Below are positions 6,090 through 14,692 of a stretch of 17,009 bases of DNA, piece by piece; position 1 is the stretch's first letter, and each line of letters opens with the position of its first letter. The notes under the pieces were generated by a model, which was not told where the DNA came from, ran no database searches, and saw nothing but the letters and a program-made list of their open reading frames with translations. The translations under genes and the position numbers were made by a program. Origin of the DNA: JBHIBD01 sp046758865 (lineage in GTDB: Bacteria > Planctomycetota > Brocadiia > Brocadiales > Bathyanammoxibiaceae); NCBI GenBank assembly GCA_046758865.1, contig JBHIBD010000044.1:1-17009 (forward strand), read 5' to 3'.

Positions 6090-7121
6090 ATGAAAGTAGT
6101 CGACCTATTTAAAGATATAGCAAGGACTTCTAGGGCTGTGCTGGGAGCGAGCCTTGGGGATGGAAGGGCGAGACCATTTATCCTCTCCCACCTGATTACC
6201 AATCGCTGTAATGCCGACTGCCCTTTTTGTGTGTTTAAGGGGGAAGACCAGGGGCTTTCTACTGAGGAGGTTCAGCGTCTTTACCGCCAGGCAGGAGAGT
6301 TGGGCTTTCTGAGTGTGGTTGTGTGGGGAGGAGAACCCCTTCTCAGGGAGGACTTGCCAGAGGTGCTGCAGGCCGCCCGCTCTTCAGGTCTAAGTACTAC
6401 GGTTATAACAAATGGGTATTATCTACCAGAAAGGTTTCAGGAGCTTGGCCCTTATCTGGACGCCGTTACTGTATCCCTGGATGCGGTTGGAGAGGAACAC
6501 GACGCTATCAGATGCCTGCCCGGCACATTCCGGAGGGCAACGGAGGGAATAAAACTCATCCGCTCAAGATACAAGGATGTAAGGATATTGATTAACTCTG
6601 TCATAACACGCCTGAATACAAATCATGTGAGCTCTCTCCTGAAGTTTTCTAGAGAAAACGACTTGCCTATCATGTTTGAGCCAATAACTACCTGGGATTA
6701 TGGCCTTCATCCAAGGGGTATTGAGGCCCAGACCCTCCTGCCTTCGCAGGAGGAAAGCTTACAAGTAGCTAAGTGCCTCATACACGCCAAGGCCCGTGGC
6801 TTTCCGGTGGTCAATTCCTATGAATATCTCAGTGTTATTGGCCGAAGGAGCGCCAAATACAGGTGTCGATATAAGCATTTAGTGCTACGGGTGGAGGCAG
6901 ATGGCAGGGTGATGGACTGTATCCAGCGCGGCAAAGTAGTAGGTGATACGAAGGAAAGTGCACTGAGTGACATCCTTCATAGCCCCGCTTATAGGGGGTT
7001 TTTAAAAAAGGCACAAAACTGCTCGGCCTGTGTGGATTCCGCAACCATAGAATCTTCTTTCTTATGGGAGCTTCGCCCCAGTTGTCTACTTAATGCCCTG
7101 AGGTTTTACAAGAGCTTATAG
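6090..7121 (+). CDS. Radical SAM protein with SPASM-like C-terminal cysteines
   Basis: A 343-residue radical SAM enzyme. The 4Fe-4S cluster motif is C40, C44, C47 in TNRCNADCPFC, followed by the GGEP motif at 80-83 and strands VTVSLDAVGEEHD (126-138) typical of the partial TIM barrel. A C-terminal domain carries C259, C277, C311, C314 and C332, an arrangement like SPASM/twitch domains that hold auxiliary clusters in peptide- or protein-modifying members. No precursor peptide gene is evident nearby, and no signature ties it to a named pathway. The ATG at 6090 puts the usual short N-terminal helix before the barrel, but its ribosome binding site is weak. It lies just downstream of the REP island and 107 bases upstream of the oxidoreductase. 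Confidence 0.88.
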   Translation: MKVVDLFKDIARTSRAVLGASLGDGRARPFILSHLITNRCNADCPFCVFKGEDQGLSTEEVQRLYRQAGELGFLSVVVWGGEPLLREDLPEVLQAARSSGLSTTVITNGYYLPERFQELGPYLDAVTVSLDAVGEEHDAIRCLPGTFRRATEGIKLIRSRYKDVRILINSVITRLNTNHVSSLLKFSRENDLPIMFEPITTWDYGLHPRGIEAQTLLPSQEESLQVAKCLIHAKARGFPVVNSYEYLSVIGRRSAKYRCRYKHLVLRVEADGRVMDCIQRGKVVGDTKESALSDILHSPAYRGFLKKAQNCSACVDSATIESSFLWELRPSCLLNALRFYKSL

Positions 7122-7126
7122 CTCAA

Positions 7127-7156
7127 TTGACAGCCCCACAACAAATCTGCTAGTAT
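7127..7156 (+). promoter_or_regulatory. Candidate sigma70-type promoter for the molybdopterin oxidoreductase
   Basis: A perfect -35 hexamer TTGACA (7127-7132) is followed after 18 bases by TAGTAT (7151-7156), four of six matches to the -10 consensus. It lies in the gap after the radical SAM gene and about 72 bases before the preferred start of the oxidoreductase, suggesting that the latter can be transcribed on its own. Transcription would begin near 7163. Confidence 0.5.
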
Positions 7157-7228
7157 TGATTTAACCCTTCTATTGGTGAGCTCTTGACCTACCAGAGTTT
7201 TTCCTGGGGAGATTTTTGGGTAATAAAG

Positions 7229-9175
7229 ATGATTGTAAAAAGCACCTGCCCAAGGGACTGTTATGACACTTGCTCCATACTCACAACGGTGGAGGACGGT
7301 AAGGCAGTAAAACTCCAAGGTAACCCCAAACACCCCATCACACAGGGCTTCATCTGCTGGAAGATAAAGAACGCCCTCAAGTTCGTGTACTCCCCGGAGA
7401 GGATACTCTATCCACTGAAGCGGGTTGGTCCCAAGGGAATGGGTAAGTTCCGACGCATAAGCTGGGACGAGGCTTATGGGGAAATAGCCAGCAGACTTAC
7501 GGAGATAGAGGATAGATTCGGCACTGATGCCATCCTGCCCTTTGAGTACTTTGGCCACATGGGCCTGCTAAATAAACATTTTTCACAGAGGATTTTTAAC
7601 GCACTGGGCGCGGGAAAGTGTTCACCTACGGTGTGTTCACTTGCCGGGAGGACGGCGCTCAAATACGTGTACGGTGGCTACTGGGGCATTGACCCCGAGA
7701 AAATTCCTGACTCGAAGTTGATAATATTTTGGGGCCTGAACGGACCGTGGAGCAACCTTCATGGGTACAACTTGGCAAAGAAAGCGGTTCGTGGCGGTGC
7801 CAAGTTTTATCTTATAGACCCTGTAAAGACTGCAGACCTGGGCAAACACCTCTCCATTAGGCCAAACACAGATGGTGTCCTGGCACTGGGACTGGCAAAT
7901 TACCTGATATCAAATGACCTCTATGATAGAGAGTCGGTGAAGCGATACGCGCACGGGTTTGAGCAGTTTGTAGGGGTTGTGAGGGATTTCGGGCTAGATA
8001 GGGTTTCCGAGGTGACAAGGCTCTCGAAGGAGGACATTATTCAGCTTGCACACGACCTTGTCGAACTTAGACCTAACTTTGTCCATATAGGGTTTGGTGT
8101 GCAAAAACACCTCCACGGCGGTGAGGCGGTGAGGGCCATTGCCCTGCTTCCCGTTCTGGTCGGTTCCCTTCGCGTTCATTATAGCAACACCGACAGGGAG
8201 GTAGACCTCGGCTTCTTGCAGGGTGTGCAGTTCTCCAGAGGGCCGAGGAAGGCCTATAATATGGCCCTTCTGGGGAGAATACTTGAGGAGGGCAGCGTGA
8301 AGGGGCTCTTCGTGTTCAACACGAACCCGGTGGCCAACCTGCCCAACCAGAATCTGGTAAAGAAGGGCCTAGCGAAAGAGGACGTTTTTGTGGTAGTCCA
8401 TGACCTGTTTTTAAACGACACCTGTGATTATGCAGACATTGTGCTCCCAGCTACCAGTTTCCTTGAGAGCTTTGATGCCCACGTGTGCTACTACCACAAT
8501 TATATATCTGTGAACGAGCGGGCGATAATGCCCTTGGGTGAGGCGAGGCCCAATTATTTGATGTTTAATGGTCTGGCCAAGGCTATGGGGCTTAATGCAG
8601 ACGAACTCTATCCGCCTGTGGAGGATGTCTTGGAGGAGTTTATGGAGAGGAGTGGTGCGATAAATTTCTCCCTGAAAGACCTGCGGGAAGAGGGGTTTTT
8701 AAAGATGGCGGTTATGTCACAAGACCGCTTTCCCACCCCATCGGGTAAGATAGAATTTTACTCCCAGTTGGCGGAGAGGGACGGGCTGCCACCGCTCCCT
8801 GGCTATTGTGGGGATGATACAGGAGGGTGTCCGTTTCAGTTGATAACCGCCAATGAGATGCACATCACCCGCTCACAGTTCCACAACGTATGGCCGGAGG
8901 AGGTGGAGGCCGGGGTGCTTCTAAATGAGAAGGATGCAGAGGCCAGAGGGATAGGCGACGGCGATAGGGTGAGGCTCAAGAACGAGTTGGGCGAACTCAT
9001 TATGAGGGCCAAGCTCTCGAATAACGTGAGCCCTGGGGTAGCTCTGGCGTATGGGGGCATTTGGGCCAAGCTCACCGGTGGCAAGGGCGTCAATACACTA
9101 GTCCCCGACCACGTACAGGCCTTCGGTGGAAACGCCGCCTACAACTCCACTTACATCGATATTGAGAGGTTTTAG
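7229..9175 (+). CDS. Molybdopterin (bis-MGD) oxidoreductase catalytic subunit, DMSO-reductase superfamily
   Basis: A 648-residue protein with the domain order of the superfamily. The N-terminal 4Fe-4S site is C7, C11, C15 and C43 (TCPRDCYDTC ... GFICWK). The pterin-binding core includes SWDEAYGEIA (78-87), and C136 in SPTVCSLAG is a candidate metal ligand. A C-terminal dinucleotide-binding domain runs from about residue 535 (FQLITANEMHITRSQFHN). There is no Tat signal, so it is likely cytoplasmic. It is shorter than formate dehydrogenase or polysulfide reductase large subunits, and no iron-sulfur or membrane-anchor partner is adjacent, so substrate and electron partner are unknown. ATG 7229 is preferred because the cluster motif begins at once; an upstream in-frame TTG at 7184 would add 15 residues. 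It needs the cofactor whose synthesis starts with MoaA, encoded at 15913. Confidence 0.9.
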   Translation: MIVKSTCPRDCYDTCSILTTVEDGKAVKLQGNPKHPITQGFICWKIKNALKFVYSPERILYPLKRVGPKGMGKFRRISWDEAYGEIASRLTEIEDRFGTDAILPFEYFGHMGLLNKHFSQRIFNALGAGKCSPTVCSLAGRTALKYVYGGYWGIDPEKIPDSKLIIFWGLNGPWSNLHGYNLAKKAVRGGAKFYLIDPVKTADLGKHLSIRPNTDGVLALGLANYLISNDLYDRESVKRYAHGFEQFVGVVRDFGLDRVSEVTRLSKEDIIQLAHDLVELRPNFVHIGFGVQKHLHGGEAVRAIALLPVLVGSLRVHYSNTDREVDLGFLQGVQFSRGPRKAYNMALLGRILEEGSVKGLFVFNTNPVANLPNQNLVKKGLAKEDVFVVVHDLFLNDTCDYADIVLPATSFLESFDAHVCYYHNYISVNERAIMPLGEARPNYLMFNGLAKAMGLNADELYPPVEDVLEEFMERSGAINFSLKDLREEGFLKMAVMSQDRFPTPSGKIEFYSQLAERDGLPPLPGYCGDDTGGCPFQLITANEMHITRSQFHNVWPEEVEAGVLLNEKDAEARGIGDGDRVRLKNELGELIMRAKLSNNVSPGVALAYGGIWAKLTGGKGVNTLVPDHVQAFGGNAAYNSTYIDIERF

Positions 9176-9188
9176 GAACTTTTTACCC

Positions 9189-9217
9189 TTGTGCCCATTA
9201 TTTGGCTGTGTTATGAT
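9189..9217 (+). promoter_or_regulatory. Candidate sigma70-type promoter for the large sensor kinase
   Basis: TTGTGC (9189-9194) and TATGAT (9212-9217, five of six consensus matches) are separated by an optimal 17 bases, about 33 bases upstream of the preferred ATG of the kinase. The -35 element is weak. The gap after the oxidoreductase is only 74 bases, so readthrough from that gene is also possible. Confidence 0.4.
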
Positions 9218-9249
9218 TTTTCTATTAGTTGTTAATGATGGGTGGTGCT

Positions 9250-12200
9250 ATGTTTAAGTCTATAAAAACTAGACTGATAGTATTATTCCTTCTCCTGGCC
9301 TTCTTACCGCTTTTATTCCTAAGAGTAGTTGCTTATCCCAGGGCCATAGAGGCACTTAAGACAGAGACAGAGAGATATCTCAAGAATGCGGGCATAAAGC
9401 AGGCCGCACTGATTGAGATGTGGATGAGGGAGAGGGTAGAAGATGTCAGGGTTACGGCAAAGAATCCTTTGGTAATATCTGGCACCCATATCACTCCCAG
9501 CGATAAGGAATTCCTCCTCCTATCAGCCCTATTGAATACCATAAAGGAATCATACGGTTATAAAGAGATTGTAATAAGCGATACCAGGGGAGAGGTAAGG
9601 ATATCAACCTCAAAACACAGGTGGGGGGCAAGCATCTTTGAGTCCGAAGGCTTCCAGAGGGCAATTAGTGGACACACCTTTATGTCAAGGGTCATACCCC
9701 GAAGCGGGCTAACTGCGGAAAAAGATGAAGTGCCACGCATGTTTTTCACCAGCCCTATAACCTCAGGCAACAAGGTCCTAGGTGTACTTCTTTTTGAGAT
9801 GGAACTCAAAGGTATAAACAATCTGATGAAGAATGTGTTGCTGGGAGAAAGCGGCGAGACGTACATAATAGATGAACATGGGGTTGTTCTTACTGAGTTG
9901 AAACATTTGCCCAAGGGTCAGGAGACCATAGGTCGTCGGGTGGCGAATCCAAATAGTGGAGCCCTTACCCTGTCGGCTCATGAGTGTGTAAAAGGGAAAG
10001 TGGGTTTCGATGCCGAGGGCTATATGAACTACGCGGGTATTGAGGTCTTTGGTTTTTGGCAGTGGATACCTGAGTTCAAGCTTGGGGTAATTGCTGAGGT
10101 GAGTAAGAGAGAGGCCCTGGGTGTAGTCTACGATGTTGGAACTGTGGTGGAAAGGGTGCTTATATTGTTGGGAGTTTTTATAGTTATTGGGGCGTTTCTG
10201 TTGGGTCGAAAAATATCTACCCCCATACTAAACCTTAGCGGGCTGACGAAAAAGATGGCCCAGGGAGATTTGAGCCAGAAGGCGGATATCTCTACAGGGG
10301 ACGAGATTGGAGAGTTGGCGCAGTCGTTCAACCATATGGTAGCCTCCATAAGGGATAAGACCATAGAGCTGGAGGAGACGACAAACTTTCTGAACAGCAT
10401 ACTGTTGGGTTCCACCGAGTACGCCATTATTGCCCTTGACCTCAATGGAAGGGTCCAGGCGTTTAATGAAGGTGCAAGAAGGATGTACGGATATGGGTCT
10501 CAGGATGTGGTCGGTAAACTCGACATTGGCGCCCTCTTTGAGAGGGGCGATACAGCCAATGATGGGCTTGGAGACGCCCTTTCCATCACGGAGAAGACAG
10601 GCAGATTTGATGGTGATGTTGTGGGCAAGAGAAAGTCCGGCGAAAGATTCCCCGCCCATATTACACTTACCCTGAGGAAAGGTGAACAGGGTAGGCCGAC
10701 CGGCTTTGTAGCCATCTCCAGGGACATTACCAAGCAAAAGGCACTGGAGGAAGAGATCCAACATTACACCTCCTCTCTTGAGAAGATGGTCGAGGAGAGG
10801 ACCCAGGCCCTTAGGACTACCGAAGAGAGATACCGGAGTCTCTTCGATGCATCAAAAGATGCGGTGTTCATCTGCGATACAGAGGATAGATTCCTTGATA
10901 TAAACCAGGCGGGGATTGAGCTCTTTGGGTACCGTACGAAGGAAGACATACTGAATAAGAACTTCGTGCACGCCTTTTATGTAAATCCTGACGACAGGAA
11001 TACGTTCCTTGAGAAGATGGCGAGGGAAGGTTTTATAAAGGATTTTGAGCTGGAGCTTAAGAGAAGGAACGGCGACAAGATTACAGTGATTATGACCTGT
11101 AGCCTGAGGAAGGATGAAAAGGAAAGGACGGTTGGATACGAAGGGATTGTTAGAGACGTCACGGAGAAAAAGAGGAGGGAAAGGGAAAAGGACGTAATTA
11201 CTAACATAAACAAGATAATTGCATCCAGCCTTGATCTTAAGGATGTCTATAAGGCTGTGAGCATAGAACTCGATAAATTGATTAAGTTTGACCGAACAAG
11301 TATCACACTTCTTTTAGATAATGACAGCATTACAGAGTACGTTGTGTACATTAAGGATTCAGCCGTAAGCCAACTCTCTGAAGGAACAACGTTTCTGCGT
11401 AAAGGCAGCACAACGGAGGCAGTTGCACAGAGTGGAAGGCCCATTATAACCCGCAATACGGCAAGAGGCGGGTTTGTGACAGACACCATCCTTTACTCTG
11501 AAGGCATCCGGTCACGTCTTAATTTCCCGTTAAGGTACAAAGGTAAGGTTATAGGTGCAATAAACTTTGGTAGCAAGGAGGAAGACAACTTTACGGAGGA
11601 GCACATAGAGCTCCTCCAACAAATAGTGCCACAGTTAGCCGTTGCTATCGAAAATTCCGACCTCTTTTGCAAAATCCGTGACTCGGAGGAGAAGTACAGG
11701 GACCTGATAGAAAATGCCCCAGAGATGATTCACCAGGTAGATTCCAATGGCGGGTTTCTCACCGTAAACAAGACGGAGTTGGAACGCCTGGGTTATACAC
11801 TAGATGAGATGCGCAAGATGAGACTGCATGATATAGTGCCTGCTGAATCTAGTAGGGAGGCATTGGGACATCTCAAGAGGGTTGTGAACACGGGGCATGA
11901 CCTAGCAGAATGTGTCTTCGTTACCAAGAAGGGTGAGCGGATGATAGTTGAGATGGATAGCACCGGACTTCGCGACCCTTCTACTGGCCGCTTCATCCAC
12001 GCCAGGAGCTTTGTAAGGGACATCACAGATAGGAAAAAGAGGGAAGAGGAGATTATAAGACTGGCCCATATCTTAAGAAGCATCGGTGAATGTGTGGTCA
12101 TTGCAGATAGAGAAGGCCGTGTGTCATTCGTGAATAAGTCATTGGAGAAAGTCCTTGGTTATAGCTATGAAGAGATGTTAGGAAAGAAACTCTCGGTCCT

Positions 12201-13146
12201 GGCAGCCAGCAATAGTCCGGTAGATATAAAAAAGGAAGTACTCAGAAAGACCTTTGAGCTTGGGGAATGGGAGGGGGAGCTTCTCTTCAAGAATAAGAAC
12301 AAGGAGGAGTTTCCCGTCTATCTCTTTACCTCCCTTATACGAGATGAGAATAATGGGCCGCTGGCCCTGGCGGTTGTTTTCCGTAATATTAGTGAACACA
12401 AGCGCTTACAGATGGAGCTCTTCCAGTCGGAAAAAATGGCATCCATGGGTCAGTTTGCTGCCGGTGTGGCCCATGAAATCAGAAACCCCCTCGGCGTAAT
12501 TGGCAGTTCCATATACTATCTTAACGATGTCCTGTCAGGCAAGGGCAAAAACGTAAAAGAACACCTGAAGATAATACAGGAGGAGATTAGCCGCTGCCAG
12601 AGGATTATTAACCAACTCTTGGTGTTCTCGAGGAAGGCAAAGGTAGAGGTGGAGGAGTGCGACCTCAACAGGTTGATTGAGGACACACTCTCACTGGTGG
12701 GGAAAGAACTCCTCGTGAATAATGTCCATGTGGTCAAAGATTTCTCTTCTATCCCGATTATACGACTTAATGCCGATGATATAAAACAGGTGCTCCTGAA
12801 TCTTGTATTAAATGCCAGGGATGCCATGCCAAAAGGCGGCACGCTCAAGATTGCTACCAAGGTTAATTCTGATGGCCATGTAGATTTATTGGTCAGTGAC
12901 ACAGGTTGTGGTATTCCTAAGAAGGAGCTTGAAAGGATTTTCTTGCCGTTTTATACCACTAAGGAGACAGGAAGCGGCACCGGACTGGGGCTTTATTCAG
13001 TCCATTCGGCCATTAAGAGGGCCAAGGGAACCATAAACGTGGATTCTCAAGAGGGTAAAGGCTCAACATTTACTATAACTTTGCCCTATAAAGATGTGCG
13101 TAAGAGGGACGGGAAAAAGTGGAAAACAAGGTCAAAATCCTCATAG
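9250..13146 (+). CDS. Multi-sensor histidine kinase (dCache-HAMP-PAS-PAS-GAF-PAS-PAS-HisKA-HATPase)
   Basis: A 1298-residue membrane kinase. The first membrane helix is near residues 9-28, an extracytoplasmic double Cache-like region occupies about 35-290, the second helix is near 301-319 and HAMP is near 320-372. Cytoplasmic sensors follow: PAS about 380-495, PAS about 525-640, GAF about 650-805, PAS about 812-927 and PAS about 937-1050, each PAS ending in the (V/F)xRDIT-type or VFRNISEHK linker. HisKA has H1075 in GVAHEIRNPLG. The ATPase domain has LNLVLNARDAMP (1183-1194), DTGCGIP and GSGTGLGL. This NtrB-like kinase module fits its NtrC-type partner, whose start lies inside this gene (28-base overlap). 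ATG 9250, with GGGTGG just upstream, is preferred over an in-frame TTG at 9229. Ligands are unknown. Confidence 0.95.
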   Translation: MFKSIKTRLIVLFLLLAFLPLLFLRVVAYPRAIEALKTETERYLKNAGIKQAALIEMWMRERVEDVRVTAKNPLVISGTHITPSDKEFLLLSALLNTIKESYGYKEIVISDTRGEVRISTSKHRWGASIFESEGFQRAISGHTFMSRVIPRSGLTAEKDEVPRMFFTSPITSGNKVLGVLLFEMELKGINNLMKNVLLGESGETYIIDEHGVVLTELKHLPKGQETIGRRVANPNSGALTLSAHECVKGKVGFDAEGYMNYAGIEVFGFWQWIPEFKLGVIAEVSKREALGVVYDVGTVVERVLILLGVFIVIGAFLLGRKISTPILNLSGLTKKMAQGDLSQKADISTGDEIGELAQSFNHMVASIRDKTIELEETTNFLNSILLGSTEYAIIALDLNGRVQAFNEGARRMYGYGSQDVVGKLDIGALFERGDTANDGLGDALSITEKTGRFDGDVVGKRKSGERFPAHITLTLRKGEQGRPTGFVAISRDITKQKALEEEIQHYTSSLEKMVEERTQALRTTEERYRSLFDASKDAVFICDTEDRFLDINQAGIELFGYRTKEDILNKNFVHAFYVNPDDRNTFLEKMAREGFIKDFELELKRRNGDKITVIMTCSLRKDEKERTVGYEGIVRDVTEKKRREREKDVITNINKIIASSLDLKDVYKAVSIELDKLIKFDRTSITLLLDNDSITEYVVYIKDSAVSQLSEGTTFLRKGSTTEAVAQSGRPIITRNTARGGFVTDTILYSEGIRSRLNFPLRYKGKVIGAINFGSKEEDNFTEEHIELLQQIVPQLAVAIENSDLFCKIRDSEEKYRDLIENAPEMIHQVDSNGGFLTVNKTELERLGYTLDEMRKMRLHDIVPAESSREALGHLKRVVNTGHDLAECVFVTKKGERMIVEMDSTGLRDPSTGRFIHARSFVRDITDRKKREEEIIRLAHILRSIGECVVIADREGRVSFVNKSLEKVLGYSYEEMLGKKLSVLAASNSPVDIKKEVLRKTFELGEWEGELLFKNKNKEEFPVYLFTSLIRDENNGPLALAVVFRNISEHKRLQMELFQSEKMASMGQFAAGVAHEIRNPLGVIGSSIYYLNDVLSGKGKNVKEHLKIIQEEISRCQRIINQLLVFSRKAKVEVEECDLNRLIEDTLSLVGKELLVNNVHVVKDFSSIPIIRLNADDIKQVLLNLVLNARDAMPKGGTLKIATKVNSDGHVDLLVSDTGCGIPKKELERIFLPFYTTKETGSGTGLGLYSVHSAIKRAKGTINVDSQEGKGSTFTITLPYKDVRKRDGKKWKTRSKSS

Positions 13147-14486
13147 TCGACGACGAGGTCAACCTCCTTAAGACCCTGGGTGACATCCTTCACAAGAACG
13201 GGTACGAGGTTGCGGTAGCGAAGAATGCACGTGTAGCCCTGGGGACCTTGAAAAAGGACGGATTTGACATAGCCCTTGTTGACATCAAGATGCCAGGGGT
13301 GGATGGTGTTGAACTCCTTGAAAGACTTAAGGAAAAACACCAGGGGCTCGAGGTGATAATGATGACCGCCTACGGCACAATAGAGACGGCCATAAGGTCA
13401 ATAAAACTAGGTGCTTATGCATATATGCTTAAGCCCCTGGATATTGACGAAATGCTAGTGAATATCCAGAAAATAATCAAGCTTAAGGCCCTCACAGAAG
13501 AGGCACGCTTCCTGCAGTGGCAATTAGAGGAGAAGCATGGATACAAGAATATTGTCGGAAATTCTAAGTCGATAAGGCAGGTAGTAGAGACCATAAAAAA
13601 GGTATCCTCTTCAGACTCCACAGCACTTATCATGGGAGAGAGCGGTACAGGAAAAGAGATGGTGTCAGACGCCATCCATTACGCCAGCCGACGCTACGCT
13701 AAGCCATATGTAAAGATAAACTGTGCGGCCTTTCCCGAAAACCTGCTCGAGAGCGAACTATTTGGTTATGAAAAGGGCGCATTCACAGGGGCCGACAGAC
13801 AGAAGAAGGGCAAGTTTGAGGTGGCCGACGGGGGCACACTCTTTCTAGATGAGATAGGTGACATGCCCCTGGCCATGCAGGCAAAACTCCTCAGGGTACT
13901 TGAAAATGGTGAATTCGAGAGACTGGGAGGAAATGAGGTCATAAAGGTAGATATACGCTTTATTGCGGCCACAAACCAAAGCATTACAAAAATGATAAAA
14001 GAAAAACGTTTCCGCAGCGACCTCTTCTACCGGCTCAACACCGTTATTATTACCCTCCCCCCCCTGCTGGAGAGGAAGGAGGATATACCTCTTCTTGTCG
14101 AGCATTTTCTTGAAAGATTTTCTACCGAGATGAACAAAAAACCACCTAGGGTGGTCGATGAAGCTATGGACCTTATACTATCATACCCGTGGCCGGGGAA
14201 TGTGAGAGAGCTGGCCAATGCGATTGAGAGGGCGACAATATTCTGCGAAGAAGGTTCGATAAGACCCGGCGACCTTCCTCCAAATGTCCGGGTGGGACAT
14301 GCAGAGCCACTTTCAATGGCAGTCACTGGTGGCCTTACACTTGAAGCGGTGGAGAAGAGACATATAGGTGATGCACTTAAGCTTGCCAAAGGCAACAGGA
14401 GTGAGGCCGCACGCATGTTGGGAATTCATAGGGAAACCTTGTATAAGAAGATAAAAAAGTTTAATATAGATTTACATGAGAGTTAG
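13119..14486 (+). CDS. NtrC-family response regulator, sigma54-dependent transcription activator
   Basis: A 455-residue three-domain regulator. The receiver has D11/D12, the phospho-acceptor D55 (LVDIKMPG), T83 and K105. The AAA+ domain has Walker A GESGTGKE at 173-180 (S replacing the more usual T), the sigma54-contacting GAFTGA loop at 220-225, Walker B TLFLDEIGD at 240-248, RSDLFYRLN at 299-307 and WPGNVREL at 358-365. A Fis-type helix-turn-helix occupies about 426-447 (SEAARMLGIHRETLYKKIKK). All functional motifs are intact, so it should activate sigma54 promoters when phosphorylated by the overlapping kinase. The start is GTG 13119, with GAGGGACGGG about 5 bases upstream, inside the kinase 3' end; the overlap implies translational coupling. 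Its target genes are not shown by the sequence. Confidence 0.96.
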   Translation: MENKVKILIVDDEVNLLKTLGDILHKNGYEVAVAKNARVALGTLKKDGFDIALVDIKMPGVDGVELLERLKEKHQGLEVIMMTAYGTIETAIRSIKLGAYAYMLKPLDIDEMLVNIQKIIKLKALTEEARFLQWQLEEKHGYKNIVGNSKSIRQVVETIKKVSSSDSTALIMGESGTGKEMVSDAIHYASRRYAKPYVKINCAAFPENLLESELFGYEKGAFTGADRQKKGKFEVADGGTLFLDEIGDMPLAMQAKLLRVLENGEFERLGGNEVIKVDIRFIAATNQSITKMIKEKRFRSDLFYRLNTVIITLPPLLERKEDIPLLVEHFLERFSTEMNKKPPRVVDEAMDLILSYPWPGNVRELANAIERATIFCEEGSIRPGDLPPNVRVGHAEPLSMAVTGGLTLEAVEKRHIGDALKLAKGNRSEAARMLGIHRETLYKKIKKFNIDLHES

Positions 14487-14500
14487 TTTTCTGTAGTGGA

Positions 14501-14517
14501 GGGGCCATGCCCCTTTT
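14501..14517 (+). terminator. Possible intrinsic terminator after the two-component operon
   Basis: GGGGC pairs with GCCCC around CAT, followed at once by TTTT, 14 bases after the response regulator stop codon. The stem is short (5 GC pairs) and the T-run is only four, so termination may be partial. Confidence 0.45.
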
Positions 14518-14545
14518 GAGGAGGGAGCACCCGCCCGTGGGAGAA

Positions 14546-14636
14546 TGTAGCGTGCAAGTCACGCCATGGGCGAATCTGCCCCTGGTGTTCCGCCGCCTTT
14601 GGCTAAGGACACCTCCGGCATGACTCCGACGCTACA
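14546..14636 (+). ncRNA. Candidate structured RNA (three-way junction) in the leader of the 14693 gene
   Basis: A closing stem TGTAGCGT (14546-14553) pairs perfectly with ACGCTACA (14629-14636). A second stem AGTCA-C-GCC (14557-14565) pairs with GGC-A-TGACT (14617-14625), with one C-A mismatch. Inside lie two hairpins: GGGC/GCCC (14568-14571/14578-14581) and a longer arm GGTGT/ACACC (14584-14588/14609-14613) continuing through CC/GG to GCC-TTT-GGC. This makes a nested three-way junction just upstream of a gene, like a riboswitch or other cis-acting RNA. A small hairpin GCCT-GAC-AGGC (14668-14678) follows, next to the ribosome binding site TAGGAG (14681-14686). I do not recognise a known class. 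The perfect outer stem could instead be the inverted ends of a small insertion element. Confidence 0.4.
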
Positions 14637-14692
14637 CGCCAGCCCTCACAGCATAAGACAACTCGGAGCCTGACAGGCTATAGGAGCAACCT

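Noticed and set aside
7112..7124. GAGC-TTATA-GCTC hairpin at the end of the radical SAM gene as a terminator
   Set aside because: Only four pairs, overlaps the stop codon and has no following T-run.
10228..10764. A 178-codon antisense frame inside the large kinase
   Set aside because: The plus-strand frame encodes clear HAMP and PAS domains here; the antisense frame has no recognisable domain or ribosome binding site.
14027..14416. A 129-codon antisense frame inside the NtrC-family regulator
   Set aside because: It is a mirror of strongly conserved AAA+ and HTH coding sequence, with a low-complexity product and no start signals.
14546..14636. Assignment of the structured segment to the Moco, c-di-GMP or cobalamin riboswitch classes
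   Set aside because: moaA lies nearby, but the conserved loop sequences that I associate with those classes are not present and another gene lies between, so no class name is given.
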